Source: a virus. From it: a DNA stretch of 63,344 nucleotides. The translations under genes and the position numbers were made by a program. This document shows, in pieces, positions 1 through 8,122 of the stretch (position 1 is its first letter; the number at the start of each line of letters is the position of its first letter). A model generated the notes under the pieces. The model saw only the letters and a program-made list of their open reading frames with translations, did not search any database and was not told the DNA's origin. The stretch covers positions 1 to 63,344 of IMG/VR virus record IMGVR_UViG_3300037228_000056; one strand, 5' to 3'.

Positions 1-359
1 GCGAGGGCCTTCCAGTCCGGCTGCCAGCCAGACGGGAGCGAGTCGTAGTCAGACAGGTAGCTGGCCGTCTCGCGGATCGCGGCCGGGATGCCCGATCCGT
101 CAGTCAGGAGGACGCCGCCGGCGACGCGGGCGTCGGCCTCGCGCTCGAACTGGGTGCGGTAGGTGTAGGTGCCGTAGACGATCGGCCGGCCGTCCGCGTG
201 CACGCGGACCATGATCGTCGCCGATGCCTTGCGGTTGGCCTGGAACTCGTAGGTGTTGTCGTGGTCGGCCCACTCGGCCGACGCGATGACGGGCCAGATG
301 TCCTCGTCTATCTTGATCGGTGCGCGCCCGGTGAGGGTGATGGTGTGCTGCTTGCCCAT
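1..359 (-). CDS. hypothetical protein, 3' end outside window
   Basis: The minus-strand frame stays open from an ATG at 359 to the window edge, giving about 119 residues without a stop. The start is preceded by GGAAAGGA about 10 bases upstream. A second in-frame ATG at 398 has no clear ribosome site. The protein is soluble, mixed alpha/beta in character and rich in Asp and Glu (starts MGKQHTITLTGRAP). I do not recognise the family. The plus-strand and other-frame ORFs over this stretch have arginine- and histidine-rich shadow compositions. Confidence 0.6.
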   Translation of the reverse strand, partial: MGKQHTITLTGRAPIKIDEDIWPVIASAEWADHDNTYEFQANRKASATIMVRVHADGRPIVYGTYTYRTQFEREADARVAGGVLLTDGSGIPAAIRETASYLSDYDSLPSGWQPDWKAL

Positions 360-478
360 GCCTGCGGTGTCCTTTCCGTTGTCCTGACCCTGGCTCATCA
401 GCGCGCGGCGGGTCAGTTCCGCGCGGACGGCCGAAGCCGTTTCGCCTTCGCCAGATGGCGGGCGGCAACTCGGGGCCG

Positions 479-697
479 TTAGCGGGCCTGGAGGCTGTAG
501 CCGTTGCGGCGCTGCCCGTCGTCGAAGATCAGGCCGGCGCGGAGCGCGCGCTGCACGGCGCGGGAGCCGTAGGCGTGGGACCCGTTGGGGCCGATGGCGA
601 TGGCGGCCTGCTGCTGGGTGCAGCCGGGGTGAGAGGCGACGTACTCGGCGGCGGCGGTCATCGCGGGGCCGATCCGGGGGGCCTTGGTGCTGGTCAT
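479..697 (-). CDS. small winged-helix-like DNA-binding protein
   Basis: A 72-residue protein whose central part (AAEYVASHPGCTQQQAAIAI ... AVQRALRAGLI) has the spacing of a winged helix-turn-helix, as in replication- or regulator-associated HTH proteins. A good ribosome site (AGGAG, 8 bases before ATG) precedes the start. It diverges from the gene at 825 across a 127-base region that carries two copies of one operator, so it is a candidate autoregulator. The exact family is not recognised. Confidence 0.65.
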   Translation of the reverse strand: MTSTKAPRIGPAMTAAAEYVASHPGCTQQQAAIAIGPNGSHAYGSRAVQRALRAGLIFDDGQRRNGYSLQAR

Positions 698-740
698 CGT
701 GTGCTCCTAGGGGGTTGCGTTCCCTTGCTGATACCTCCAC

Positions 741-824
741 TATGCCAGTACAAGCGTACTCAAGTCAAGTAGGTTCCCAGGAAATTCTCGACAGCCCTAG
801 TACGCAGGTACTAGACTCGGTCCC
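741..824. promoter_or_regulatory. divergent promoter with two AGTAC-N4-GTACT operators
   Basis: Inverted repeats lie at 747-760 (AGTAC AAGC GTACT) and 797-814 (CTAGTAC GCAG GTACTAG). For the plus gene at 825, a -35 TCGACA (788-793) and -10 TAGACT (812-817) are 18 bases apart. The second operator fills the spacer and touches the -10. The first operator sits in the spacer of a plausible minus promoter (TTGACT ... CATAGT) for the gene at 697. Each promoter would therefore be blocked by the same dimeric repressor. The -10 is only 7 bases from ATG 825, so the plus mRNA should be leaderless. Confidence 0.7.
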
Positions 825-1310
825 ATGACAGCACTAGAGGCAGCCGCGCCCGAGAGCCGGCTACAGGTCCGGGTACCGGGCCGCACCACCGCATTCCTCG
901 CCGGCCGCGCCGAGCGCGCCATGACCGGCGCTAGCCTCAACCAGCAGGCCAGGAACGAGCTGAAGCTATGGCAGGCCGCACTCGCCGCCGAGCTGCACGG
1001 CATCAGGCTCACCGTCGCCCAGGCGTCATGCGTCGCCGACGTGCTCGGCGGCTCCCTGCTCACCGAGTCGGTCAGCCGCCCCGGCCGCGTCTACGCGGAG
1101 TGCTACGACGCGTTCAGGATCGCTGGCGCCGGCAGGTCGAGCTACGCCGAGAAGCACGGCATCGACGAAAGGGGGCTGCTGGACTACCTCGGGACGCTCG
1201 GCCCGGCCGCTGACCACGCCCTGGCCGACGCGATAGGCCGGTGGTGGGACCAGGAACTCGAGGCGACCGCCGAGGGATTCGCCGTCGCCGGCCTCAGGGT
1301 GACCGCGTGA
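825..1310 (+). CDS. hypothetical protein, possible regulator
   Basis: A 161-residue protein. Residues about 20-40 (TTAFLAGRAERAMTGASLNQ) resemble the ribbon-helix-helix region of MetJ/Arc-type regulators, followed by a helical domain. The start is fixed by a -10 box 7 bases upstream (leaderless). The stop overlaps the GTG of the next gene in GTGA, so the two are translationally coupled. Function is not recognised. Its promoter contains an AGTAC-N4-GTACT operator. Confidence 0.65.
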   Translation: MTALEAAAPESRLQVRVPGRTTAFLAGRAERAMTGASLNQQARNELKLWQAALAAELHGIRLTVAQASCVADVLGGSLLTESVSRPGRVYAECYDAFRIAGAGRSSYAEKHGIDERGLLDYLGTLGPAADHALADAIGRWWDQELEATAEGFAVAGLRVTA

Positions 1311-2059
1311 GCCCCGGCGCCCCGGTGCGGGACTTCCTGCTCCGGGGCCACTACAGCGACACGCGGTCGCTCGGCCCGGACGACCTCGCGGCGATGCGCC
1401 CGGCCGCGCCGCCGAGGCCGCGCAAGCCCAGGGCGGCGCGGGTGGTTCCCGCGCCGGCCGTCACGCCCGCGTCGGACGTGGTGTTCGGCGGCATCGCGTG
1501 CTTCTGCGGCGAGCGGTTCGGCCCGGACCGGGCGGCTGAGTTCATGCTGCACCTGCGTGCCGAGGTGGGCGGCGACCTGGCCGAGCTGGCCCGGATCAGG
1601 GAGTGGCGCCGCAAGGTCGCCGGCAACCCCGGGTACCGGGCACGGCAGGCGGCGCGCGTCCGCGAGCGCAGGGCGGCGGACCCGGAGTTCCGCGAGCGGC
1701 TCAACGCGGCCCAGCGCGAGCGCCGGCAGCGCCCCGACGTGGCGGAGCAGCGCCGGGAGTACCAGCGGGCGCCCGCGCAGAAGGCGCAGCGGAACGCCAG
1801 GCAGGCCGAGCGGCGCCGGGAGCAGGCACGGCCGTGCCAGTGCGGGTGCGGGGAGATGACATCCCAGCCCGGCGTGAGGTACAAGGCCGGGCACCACAAC
1901 CGGGTGAAGCCGACCCGCGTCACCGACCCGGCGAAGGTAGCCGAAGCCGTGCAGCGCAGGAACGCGGGCGACGCGGTACAGCTGATCGCGACGGCGATGG
2001 GCGTGCACCCCGAGACGGTCCGGCGGTGGCTCCGCTCGCCTAACGGCCACGCGCAGTAA
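1307..2059 (+). CDS. basic zinc-binding HTH protein
   Basis: A 250-residue protein from a GTG that overlaps the previous stop. It contains a Cys pair (ACFCGERFG, about residues 65-73) and a long Arg-rich helix with repeated xRRExR segments, as often seen beside HNH-type zinc motifs. Next come a CQCGC...HH cluster (about 184-200) and a C-terminal helix-turn-helix (AVQLIATAMGVHPETVRRWL). It probably binds DNA. A nuclease role is possible but no catalytic HNH triad is complete. Likely co-transcribed with the gene at 825. Confidence 0.6.
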   Translation: MSPGAPVRDFLLRGHYSDTRSLGPDDLAAMRPAAPPRPRKPRAARVVPAPAVTPASDVVFGGIACFCGERFGPDRAAEFMLHLRAEVGGDLAELARIREWRRKVAGNPGYRARQAARVRERRAADPEFRERLNAAQRERRQRPDVAEQRREYQRAPAQKAQRNARQAERRREQARPCQCGCGEMTSQPGVRYKAGHHNRVKPTRVTDPAKVAEAVQRRNAGDAVQLIATAMGVHPETVRRWLRSPNGHAQ

Positions 2060-2101
2060 CCGCCTGGACTTCCCAGGCACGGGCAGAGAAGGGGTCAGCG
2101 C

Positions 2102-2374
2102 TCATCGCGCCCGCTCCGCCGATGCGTCGTCAATCTCATCGGCCACGAGGTCCGCCATTGACCGGAGCGCCTCCGCTGCCGTCGCGCCCTGGGCGAACAT
2201 GCCCGGCCGCGACGGGACCGACGCGACCCAGCCGCCGTCAAGGTCATCGGGACGCAAGATGACGGTCAGGTCGCGCCGCAATCCGGCCGCGACCCGGATG
2301 GCGCCTGCCGGGTCGGCCGCGCCGGGGTAGATGCCCCGGCCGACCGCGTAGCCGGGTTGGGTGAGGTCGCTCAT
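2102..2374 (-). CDS. HicB-like antitoxin-type protein
   Basis: A 90-residue protein. The segment GGWVASVPSRPGMFAQGATA followed by AEALRSMADLVADEI matches the HicB fold (D/GGY-V-A-x-V-P-x-L-P-G ... A-x-x-N/M). Its ATG overlaps the stop of the upstream GntR gene (ATGA, 2371-2374), so both are made from one mRNA. No HicA toxin is adjacent. HicB-like proteins without HicA occur in mobile elements, so an orphan or regulatory role is more likely than a complete toxin pair. Confidence 0.6.
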   Translation of the reverse strand: MSDLTQPGYAVGRGIYPGAADPAGAIRVAAGLRRDLTVILRPDDLDGGWVASVPSRPGMFAQGATAAEALRSMADLVADEIDDASAERAR

Positions 2375-2790
2375 CCCATCTCCAGCCGTCTCTTGATCTC
2401 GTCCACGTCGGCACGGAGTTCGGCCAGCTGCTCACGGACGGCGGCGAGGCGGTCAGGCGCCCTCGGGACGCCGACCGGCTCCCGGTTCACCACGTAGGTT
2501 CCCGCTGACCTGACCGGCTGCACGTACCCTTGCTCGGCGAGCACCCTCATGGCCCGCTCGATCGTGGTCGTGGCGACGCCGTACTCCCTCGCCAGCGCGG
2601 TCTTGCCGGGCAGCTTGGACTGGAGCTGCCACTCGCCGGCGCCAATGCGCGACGCCATCTGGTCCGCTATCAGCCGGTAGCCCGGCCGGGAGTCGCCCGC
2701 CACACGCAAAGCGTAGAGCGTCCGCGATCTTCGCGGCAGTTCCCTGCCCGGCCCGGCTTTCGCCGTTGCCTTCCCGCCAACGTCTGGCAT
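2371..2790 (-). CDS. GntR-family repressor (KorSA-like)
   Basis: A 139-residue protein. Residues about 32-105 form a GntR winged helix (RPGYRLIADQMASRIGAGEW ... LPGKTALAREYGVATTTIER ... AGTYVV). It lacks the large effector domain of metabolic GntR regulators and ends in a short coiled coil, like KorSA/TraR-type repressors that control transfer genes in Streptomyces elements. Its divergent position next to the TraB-like operon supports that role. The start at 2790 was chosen because a -10 TACGCT lies 6 bases upstream. A longer ORF to 2913 has no such signal. Confidence 0.72.
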   Translation of the reverse strand: MPDVGGKATAKAGPGRELPRRSRTLYALRVAGDSRPGYRLIADQMASRIGAGEWQLQSKLPGKTALAREYGVATTTIERAMRVLAEQGYVQPVRSAGTYVVNREPVGVPRAPDRLAAVREQLAELRADVDEIKRRLEMG

Positions 2791-2804
2791 ACTTGTAGCG
2801 TACA
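2791..2804 (-). promoter_or_regulatory. leaderless promoter and operator of the GntR gene
   Basis: On the minus strand a -10 TACGCT (2802-2797) lies 6 bases before ATG 2790. An inverted repeat TGTA-GCG-TACA (2794-2804) covers that -10, a natural place for autorepression by the GntR protein. Confidence 0.5.
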
Positions 2805-2967
2805 GCGAGTTAGCCAGTCCGGCACCGACGACCGAGACAAGCACGCATCCAAGGACGCCCGTCCCTCCCCGCTCACCTCGTTGTGCGGTTTCCCGGCGAC
2901 GATCACGACGCACGCGGAAGGCGGGGAGGGACGGGCCTTATCTGGAATGACTCAAGCGGAGGGCGCC

Positions 2968-4311
2968 GTGATAGCCGAGGAAAGCACGGACACCGCGAGC
3001 CCGCCGCTGGCACCGCCCGTCAGCCCGCCAGCCGAGGACGTGAAGCTCCAGGGCCGCCGCTGGCCCCTCATCGCCGCCATCGGCCTGGCCGCCGTGATCA
3101 CCGTCACCGCCGTCATCCACGGGATGGGCGGGAGGGACGCGCTGATAACCGGCGGCATCGTCCTGGCCGTGGCCGTCGTCGGCGTGGTGCTGTGGCGGCT
3201 GCCCCACCTTCGCCGCCACTTCGCCCGGCCTCGCGGGATGTCCCGCCGCATCCGGACCGAGCGCAGCCACCAGCGGCGGATACTGGGCGGCCACTCGCCC
3301 GGCAAGGGGCTCGGCCGTCTCGGGCTCGGCTCGGGCGCCGGTCACGGCAGGCGCGGCCGGGCCGGGGGCGGCTTGCCGCTCGCTGGCCACGGCCAGTCAG
3401 GCGCGCGGCGCGGCCTGCGGTCACGGCTCCCGGCGTGGGTGCCCGGCTCGGCCAGGCGCGCTCAGCGAGCGCAGGCGCGGGCAGCCGCCGCGAAGGCCGC
3501 CGGCGCGGCAGCGGGCAAGAAGGGCGCGCCGGCCGCGACAGGGAAGAAGGCCGCGGGGCCCGCTGCCAGGGGCCGCGCCGGCAGGAAGGCCGCGAGCGGC
3601 GCAACCGGGACCGGCGCGAAGCCGCCGCCTGCGGGTACCCGCAGGCGGCGCGCCCGGCGCAAGGCCGAGGCTGCCCTGGCGCTTCCTGCGGCCGGGGTCG
3701 CCGCAGCGGTCAGGCGGGCACGGCGCAGGAAGACCCGCAAGGCCGGCAAGGTGCCCTGCGAGCGGTGCGGCAAGCCCGCCAAGAGCGAGGTCACCTGGGC
3801 CGACGGCCACAACAAGGGCACCCAGATGCTGTGCGACGGCTGCTGGGAAAAGGGAACGGCAGCGGCGCGGGAGGAACTCGGGCTGACCGATGACGAGCCC
3901 GACCCGGAACGGCAGCCGGGGACCGCGATCAAGCCTGACGAGACGGCATCACCACCACCAGCGAGAGGACTCAGCATGAGCGGCATCGAGGCAGTGACAG
4001 AGGCGATCGACGCCCACATCGGCGGGTTCGAGCCCGAGAGCGGCGAGGATCTCGACCATTTCCTGGCCGGCCTGCCGGGACTGTACCAGTCGATGGGCGC
4101 GGCGCTGCAAAGGCTGGCCGACCGGTTCGGTGACGAGCTGCCGGTGCATCCCGCCGTCCGCGACCACATCGGCGAGATGGCCGCGACCACGGCCGGGCTG
4201 TCCGAGTTCGCGGATGAGGCGTACCGCATCCACCGGACGGCTCACGCTAAGGAAATGGAGCGGCTGGAGAATCCGAGACCTGGTGAAGAAATCTGGGATG
4301 TGAAACAGTGA
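2968..4311 (+). CDS. membrane-anchored basic protein with zinc ribbon, AICE-type
   Basis: About 447 residues from GTG 2968 (GGAGGG 4 bases upstream). An ATG at 2947 is possible. Two membrane helices lie near residues 32-52 and 60-80. A long Arg/Ala/Gly/Lys-rich region follows, then a zinc ribbon (CERCGKPAKS ... CDGCW, about 262-290). The acidic C-terminal domain (from an internal ATG at 3976) ends PRPGEEIWDV and resembles a small protein found just before tra in actinobacterial integrative elements. Its stop overlaps the GTG of the translocase, so the two are coupled. The basic linker may touch DNA at the membrane. Confidence 0.65.
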   Translation: MIAEESTDTASPPLAPPVSPPAEDVKLQGRRWPLIAAIGLAAVITVTAVIHGMGGRDALITGGIVLAVAVVGVVLWRLPHLRRHFARPRGMSRRIRTERSHQRRILGGHSPGKGLGRLGLGSGAGHGRRGRAGGGLPLAGHGQSGARRGLRSRLPAWVPGSARRAQRAQARAAAAKAAGAAAGKKGAPAATGKKAAGPAARGRAGRKAASGATGTGAKPPPAGTRRRRARRKAEAALALPAAGVAAAVRRARRRKTRKAGKVPCERCGKPAKSEVTWADGHNKGTQMLCDGCWEKGTAAAREELGLTDDEPDPERQPGTAIKPDETASPPPARGLSMSGIEAVTEAIDAHIGGFEPESGEDLDHFLAGLPGLYQSMGAALQRLADRFGDELPVHPAVRDHIGEMAATTAGLSEFADEAYRIHRTAHAKEMERLENPRPGEEIWDVKQ

Positions 4312-6284
4312 CAACTTTTCGCATCGCTGATCTATCGGAGACCGAGGGCAGCCCGCTAGCAAGGAGGCCGCGAATGCCCGCCCCCCGCAGCAAGCCCGAG
4401 CCGCACTGGTGGCGGCACGCGGCCGAGGTGACCCCGCTCGCCGCGCTGGCGCTGTTCGCCGCCGTGGCGCTGTCGCGCGCCTTCATGCTGCCGTGGTGGT
4501 GCGTCCCGGCAGGAGTCGCAGCGGCCGGCTTGTGCGCGCTGACGGCGGTCGCGGCGATCGCGGCCGAGCCCGTCGCGAACTGCTACGCCGCCGCGTGCTC
4601 GGCGATAGCGGCCGGGTGGGTCACCTACGCCTGCCTCACGTCGCCGTGGACGGTGCGGGCCGGGTTCGCGCTGGCCGTCCCGACCCTGATGGCCGGGATG
4701 CTGTACCCGGTCGTGGCCGGGCACCAGCGGCACCTGACCGAGAAGGCCAGGAAGGACGCGGAGGCGGCGCGGCGGGCGGCCGAGCAGCGCAAGTGGCCCG
4801 ACCTGCTGGCCAAGGCCGGGGCGCGCGGCGTGGCAGTCGTGGCGAACGAGGAGACGCGGGCGGGCCGGACGCTGCGGCTCGCCCTGCCCGCGAGCGGCCG
4901 GGTGACGTTCCGGAACCTTGAGCGGCTGGCCGACCGGCTGGAGACGGCGGGCAGGCTGCGCCACGGCGCGATCCGGTTCGAGCAGGGCGAGCACGCCGGG
5001 GAGGCCCTGATGCACGTCAGCGAGAAGGACATCCTGGCCCTGACCGTGCCCTACCCCGACGACCTGTCCGACCTGACCGTGAACAGGCCGTTCCGGGTCG
5101 GCACCTATGAGGACGGGTCGCTCGCGGACATCCTGTACCGCGAGATCAAGATCCTGATCGTGGGCCTGACCGGGGCCGGGAAGTCCAACACCCTCAACGT
5201 CCTGATCGCGCAGCTCGGCCGGTGCGTCGACACGGTCATCTTCATGATCGACCAGAAGGGCGGCCGGGCGGCGCTGCCCTGGATCCAGCCGTGGCTCCAG
5301 GGCCGCGCCCCGCGACCCGTCGTCGACTGGGTGGCCACCACCCGCGATGAGTCCGAGCGGATGCTGCGGGCGATCCTGCGCGGCATCGACGCCCGCGCCC
5401 ACTCCGGGGCCGGCGGCGAGAAGATCACCCCGTCTGCCGCGATGCCCGCCGTGGTGCTGATCATCGACGAGATGGCCGTGATCTTCGGCGCGCACGGGGG
5501 CCCGAGGATCGGCGCGGGCACCACCAACACCGCCCTCGCGGGCCTGGGCACGCAGATAGTCCAGCTAGGCCGGTCCGAGGCGATAGACGCCATCCTGGCC
5601 ACCCAGCGGGGCACCGTCACCATGACCGGCGGGGGCGACCTCAAGTCCCAGTGCCGGCTCAGGATCGGGCTGGGCGTCGCCAGCGAGGCGGACGCGCGGA
5701 TCATCATCCCCGACAACGCCTCCGTGGCCCGGCTGCTCCCGAAGCTGAAGCATCCGGGGACCGGCATCATCTCGCTGGGCGATGACGCGGTGAAGCCGCT
5801 GAAGTTCGACCGGCTGGAGAACGACCGGATCAGCGCGATAGCCGAGGAACTCGGCCACCGCCGCCCGGAGCCCGACGAGGTGCTCGCCGCCGCACTGGGC
5901 GACGACTACGCGCTGCGGTGGACCTCGGAGCGAGCGGGCCACATCCCCGGCTTCGCCCGCGCTGCGGTGCTCGCCGCCCCCGGCCGCGATGTCGACTGGG
6001 ACGGCGAGTTCGAGCGGCTGACGGCAGGCCAGTTCCCCGCCGCGCCCCAGCCCGAGCCAGAGCCGGACGGCAAGCCGCCTCACCCGGCGCGGGCGCGGAT
6101 GCTGGAGATCCTCCGCCAGCGCGGCGTGATGGGCGCGACCCCGGCGGACCTGCACAGGCGGCTCACCTCCGAGGGCCTGGCCGTGGCCAGGGAGACCGTG
6201 CAGCGCTGGCTCAAGGACGAGGAGAAGGCGGGCAACGTGAGGAACGCGACCTACGGCCGGTGGAAGGCGGTTCGCGGTGACTGA
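4308..6284 (+). CDS. TraB/FtsK-SpoIIIE-type dsDNA translocase
   Basis: A 658-residue protein. Several hydrophobic helices (about residues 40-135) anchor it in the membrane. A RecA-like motor follows, with Walker A GLTGAGKS (286-293) and Walker B VVLIIDEMAV (382-391). A C-terminal winged helix (about 590-650, LEILRQRGVMGATPADLHRR ... TVQRWLKDEE) replaces the FtsK gamma domain. This order (TM, ATPase, wHTH) is that of the single-protein Streptomyces conjugation translocase TraB/TraSA, which moves double-stranded DNA between hyphae. A GGATCAC repeat run lies directly downstream. A role in phage DNA movement or partition is the alternative. Confidence 0.85.
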   Translation: MTTFRIADLSETEGSPLARRPRMPAPRSKPEPHWWRHAAEVTPLAALALFAAVALSRAFMLPWWCVPAGVAAAGLCALTAVAAIAAEPVANCYAAACSAIAAGWVTYACLTSPWTVRAGFALAVPTLMAGMLYPVVAGHQRHLTEKARKDAEAARRAAEQRKWPDLLAKAGARGVAVVANEETRAGRTLRLALPASGRVTFRNLERLADRLETAGRLRHGAIRFEQGEHAGEALMHVSEKDILALTVPYPDDLSDLTVNRPFRVGTYEDGSLADILYREIKILIVGLTGAGKSNTLNVLIAQLGRCVDTVIFMIDQKGGRAALPWIQPWLQGRAPRPVVDWVATTRDESERMLRAILRGIDARAHSGAGGEKITPSAAMPAVVLIIDEMAVIFGAHGGPRIGAGTTNTALAGLGTQIVQLGRSEAIDAILATQRGTVTMTGGGDLKSQCRLRIGLGVASEADARIIIPDNASVARLLPKLKHPGTGIISLGDDAVKPLKFDRLENDRISAIAEELGHRRPEPDEVLAAALGDDYALRWTSERAGHIPGFARAAVLAAPGRDVDWDGEFERLTAGQFPAAPQPEPEPDGKPPHPARARMLEILRQRGVMGATPADLHRRLTSEGLAVARETVQRWLKDEEKAGNVRNATYGRWKAVRGD

Positions 6285-6495
6285 GCCGGGGCGGAAAATG
6301 CCCGCGACCCCAGAGCTAGATGAGGCCGTTTCTGAAGGTGTGACAGTGATCCGGGGCGGTGACCTGCCAGGATCACGGATCCCGGCGCTGAGCAGGCAAA
6401 ATCACGGCGGATCACGATCACACCTCACTCACACCTCACACCCGGAATCACTGTCCCGATCACTGCCGGATCACTCCCTGGGATCACATCCGTGA
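6277..6495 (+). CDS. possible short protein over the repeat region
   Basis: A 72-codon frame from a GTG that overlaps the translocase stop. The first half is ordinary coding-like sequence. The second half simply translates the GGATCAC repeats (His/Ser/Thr-rich), so the frame may be only partly real. It ends just past the GTG of the next gene. Kept at low confidence because the operon otherwise has no gaps. Confidence 0.3.
   Translation: MTEPGRKMPATPELDEAVSEGVTVIRGGDLPGSRIPALSRQNHGGSRSHLTHTSHPESLSRSLPDHSLGSHP
6346..6487. repeat. GGATCAC repeat cluster, candidate clt transfer locus
   Basis: Exact GGATCAC copies lie at 6370, 6409, 6468 and 6481. An inverted copy (GTGATCC) lies at 6346. One-mismatch copies lie at 6415 and 6457 (CGATCAC) and at 6445 (GAATCAC), plus ATCAC at 6401. 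Streptomyces TraB proteins recognise clusters of 8-bp direct repeats (TRS) in a clt locus near traB. The position just after a TraB-like gene that ends in a winged helix fits this. The repeat sequence differs from the published GACCCGGA type, as expected for another specificity. Confidence 0.6.
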
Positions 6496-6830
6496 CCCGC
6501 CGGGGAACGGTCGCGGTGCTCGTCATCACCGCCGCGGTGGCAGGCGACGGGATCGGCCGCGAGCAGGACGCCATGGCCCGCGTGCTGCACGTCACGGTGA
6601 TCACGGTCGGCTCGGCCGTCCTGGCGCTCGTGGTGGTGGCGGTGACCTGGGTGACCGCCCGCAGGCGGCACCGGAGGCGGTCCCGCCGCGTCATCACCCC
6701 CCCGCCTCCCCGCCGCGTCCTGCCTGCTGAGGCGCCATTCGGGCCGCCCGTGCGCAAGCCCGGCCGCCCCCTGGCCGTGAACCCCGCGCCGGTCCCCCTG
6801 ACCGGCGCCGTCACCGAGGAGATCGCATGA
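6492..6830 (+). CDS. small membrane protein, Spd-like
   Basis: A 112-residue protein from GTG 6492. One strong membrane helix (about 33-55, VTVITVGSAVLALVVVAVTW) is followed by an Arg-rich stop-transfer segment and a Pro-rich tail. It sits in the tra-like operon and its stop overlaps the next start (ATGA). Position and type resemble the spread (Spd) proteins of Streptomyces elements; there is no specific motif. Confidence 0.6.
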   Translation: MTRRGTVAVLVITAAVAGDGIGREQDAMARVLHVTVITVGSAVLALVVVAVTWVTARRRHRRRSRRVITPPPPRRVLPAEAPFGPPVRKPGRPLAVNPAPVPLTGAVTEEIA

Positions 6831-7060
6831 CCCAGCTCATCGAGGTGCTTGCCGCCCTGGCCCTGACATGGGTGGTCCGCGCCCGGTTCTGGCCCTACGC
6901 CCAGTGCCGCAGGTGCGAGGGCCGCAAGGTCAACGTCGGCAGCAACGGGAAGCGCTACGGGCTATGCGGCAAGTGCCATGGCGCGGGCTCGCGCGTCGTG
7001 CTCGGCGCGAGGACGGTGCGGCGGGTTCTGCACGCGCCGTCACTGGACAAGAAGGGATGA
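6827..7060 (+). CDS. membrane-anchored zinc-ribbon protein
   Basis: A 77-residue protein. An N-terminal hydrophobic segment (LIEVLAALALTWVV) is followed by a DnaJ-type zinc motif, CRRCEG ... CGKCHGAG. It overlaps both neighbours by 4 bases in the tra-like operon. Small zinc-ribbon proteins of this type are common in AICE transfer clusters. A precise role is unknown. Confidence 0.65.
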   Translation: MTQLIEVLAALALTWVVRARFWPYAQCRRCEGRKVNVGSNGKRYGLCGKCHGAGSRVVLGARTVRRVLHAPSLDKKG

Positions 7061-7860
7061 CCGTGGCTGACCACGCGAAGAGGTTCCCGCGCTGGCCGCT
7101 GATGCTGATAGCCCTGTCAGCGATGACCGCGATCTGGGGCGGCTGGGTCTCGCTCGGCGCGCTGACAGGGTTCGGCATGGTCCGGCTTGACCCTGGCATC
7201 CGGCCGGCGGTGAGCGTCGACCTGGCGCTGACGCTGCCGGTGTCGGTCGAGGCGTACGCCGCCTACGCCCTGGCCGCGTGGCTGGGACCGTGGCAGGTGC
7301 CCGCCAGGGCGCGCAGGTTCGCGATGTGCTCGGCCGGCTTCGCGCTGCTGCTCGGCCTGTCGGGGCAGGCCAGCTACCACCTGCTGGCGGCTCATCACGC
7401 CCGCAGCGCGCCCGCGCTGGTGACGGTCCTGGTGTCGTCCGTGCCGGTCATCGTGATCGGCTGCGCGGCCACGCTGACCCACCTGCTGCGAGGCTCAGCC
7501 GAGCCGTCTGCTGACGTGTCAGCGCAGCCGCGCCAGGTGCACCCGCTGACGGCCGCGCTGATAGCCCGCGTCGCCCCTGCGCCCCCGGCTGTCAGCCAGC
7601 CACCGCCTGAGCCTGCCAGCGTCCCGTCAGCGCCGCCCCGCCGCAAGCCGTCACCGAGGCGCGCTGCGAGCACCAGGGCCGAGCGGGAGCAACAGCAGCG
7701 GGACCGGGTGAGAGCCGCGCTGACAGCCGACCCGAAGGCTACGGTCAGGGACATAGCCGGGCGCGAGGGAGTGTCTGAGGCTACCGTCGCGCGGGTCAAG
7801 AAGGCGATGCGGGAAGAGTCCGCCGGGCCTGTCAGGCTGCACTCGGTGGCGGGAGAGTGA
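7057..7860 (+). CDS. DUF2637/SpdB-like membrane protein with HTH tail
   Basis: A 267-residue protein from ATG 7057 (ATGA overlap). Four hydrophobic helices (about residues 12-35, 45-70, 82-105, 118-140) match the DUF2637/Spd membrane domain of Streptomyces conjugative elements. A Pro-rich linker leads to a C-terminal helix-turn-helix (ATVRDIAGREGVSEATVARV). The family is associated with intramycelial plasmid spread and with transfer modules. It supports reading 2968-7860 as a conjugation operon. Confidence 0.65.
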   Translation: MTVADHAKRFPRWPLMLIALSAMTAIWGGWVSLGALTGFGMVRLDPGIRPAVSVDLALTLPVSVEAYAAYALAAWLGPWQVPARARRFAMCSAGFALLLGLSGQASYHLLAAHHARSAPALVTVLVSSVPVIVIGCAATLTHLLRGSAEPSADVSAQPRQVHPLTAALIARVAPAPPAVSQPPPEPASVPSAPPRRKPSPRRAASTRAEREQQQRDRVRAALTADPKATVRDIAGREGVSEATVARVKKAMREESAGPVRLHSVAGE

Positions 7861-7888
7861 TGGCCATGGTGAGAGAGGATCGGGGATC

Positions 7889-8122
7889 ATGAGCAAGCGG
7901 ACCCACTGCGACGGGTGCGGAACCGGGCTGAGCCTCCGCAAGGGCGGCGCACCCGAGGATGACGACAACTTCCCCGTCCGTTACGTCCACGGAGAGCACA
8001 CGAGCGGGAGCGATGTCCGCGAGCTGCCTAAGCCGGGCGGCGAGTTCGACTGGTGCGGACCCTGCGCCTTCGCCGCCTTCGCCGCCGTCCGCGACGCCAA
8101 CGCCGGGCGACGACGGGCATGA
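7889..8122 (+). CDS. small Cys-rich zinc-binding protein
   Basis: A 77-residue protein. CDGCGTGLSL at the start and WCGPC near the end form a likely four-Cys zinc site. A ribosome site (GGATCGGGG) precedes ATG 7889. Its stop overlaps the following ATG. Function is unknown. Confidence 0.6.
   Translation: MSKRTHCDGCGTGLSLRKGGAPEDDDNFPVRYVHGEHTSGSDVRELPKPGGEFDWCGPCAFAAFAAVRDANAGRRRA

Noticed and set aside
100-468. 122-codon minus ORF near the left edge
   Set aside because: Pro/Arg/His-rich shadow. The frame that runs off the edge (1-359) has normal protein composition and a ribosome site.
4356-5495. 379-codon minus-strand ORF opposite the translocase
   Set aside because: Shadow frame. The plus strand has an intact Walker ATPase.
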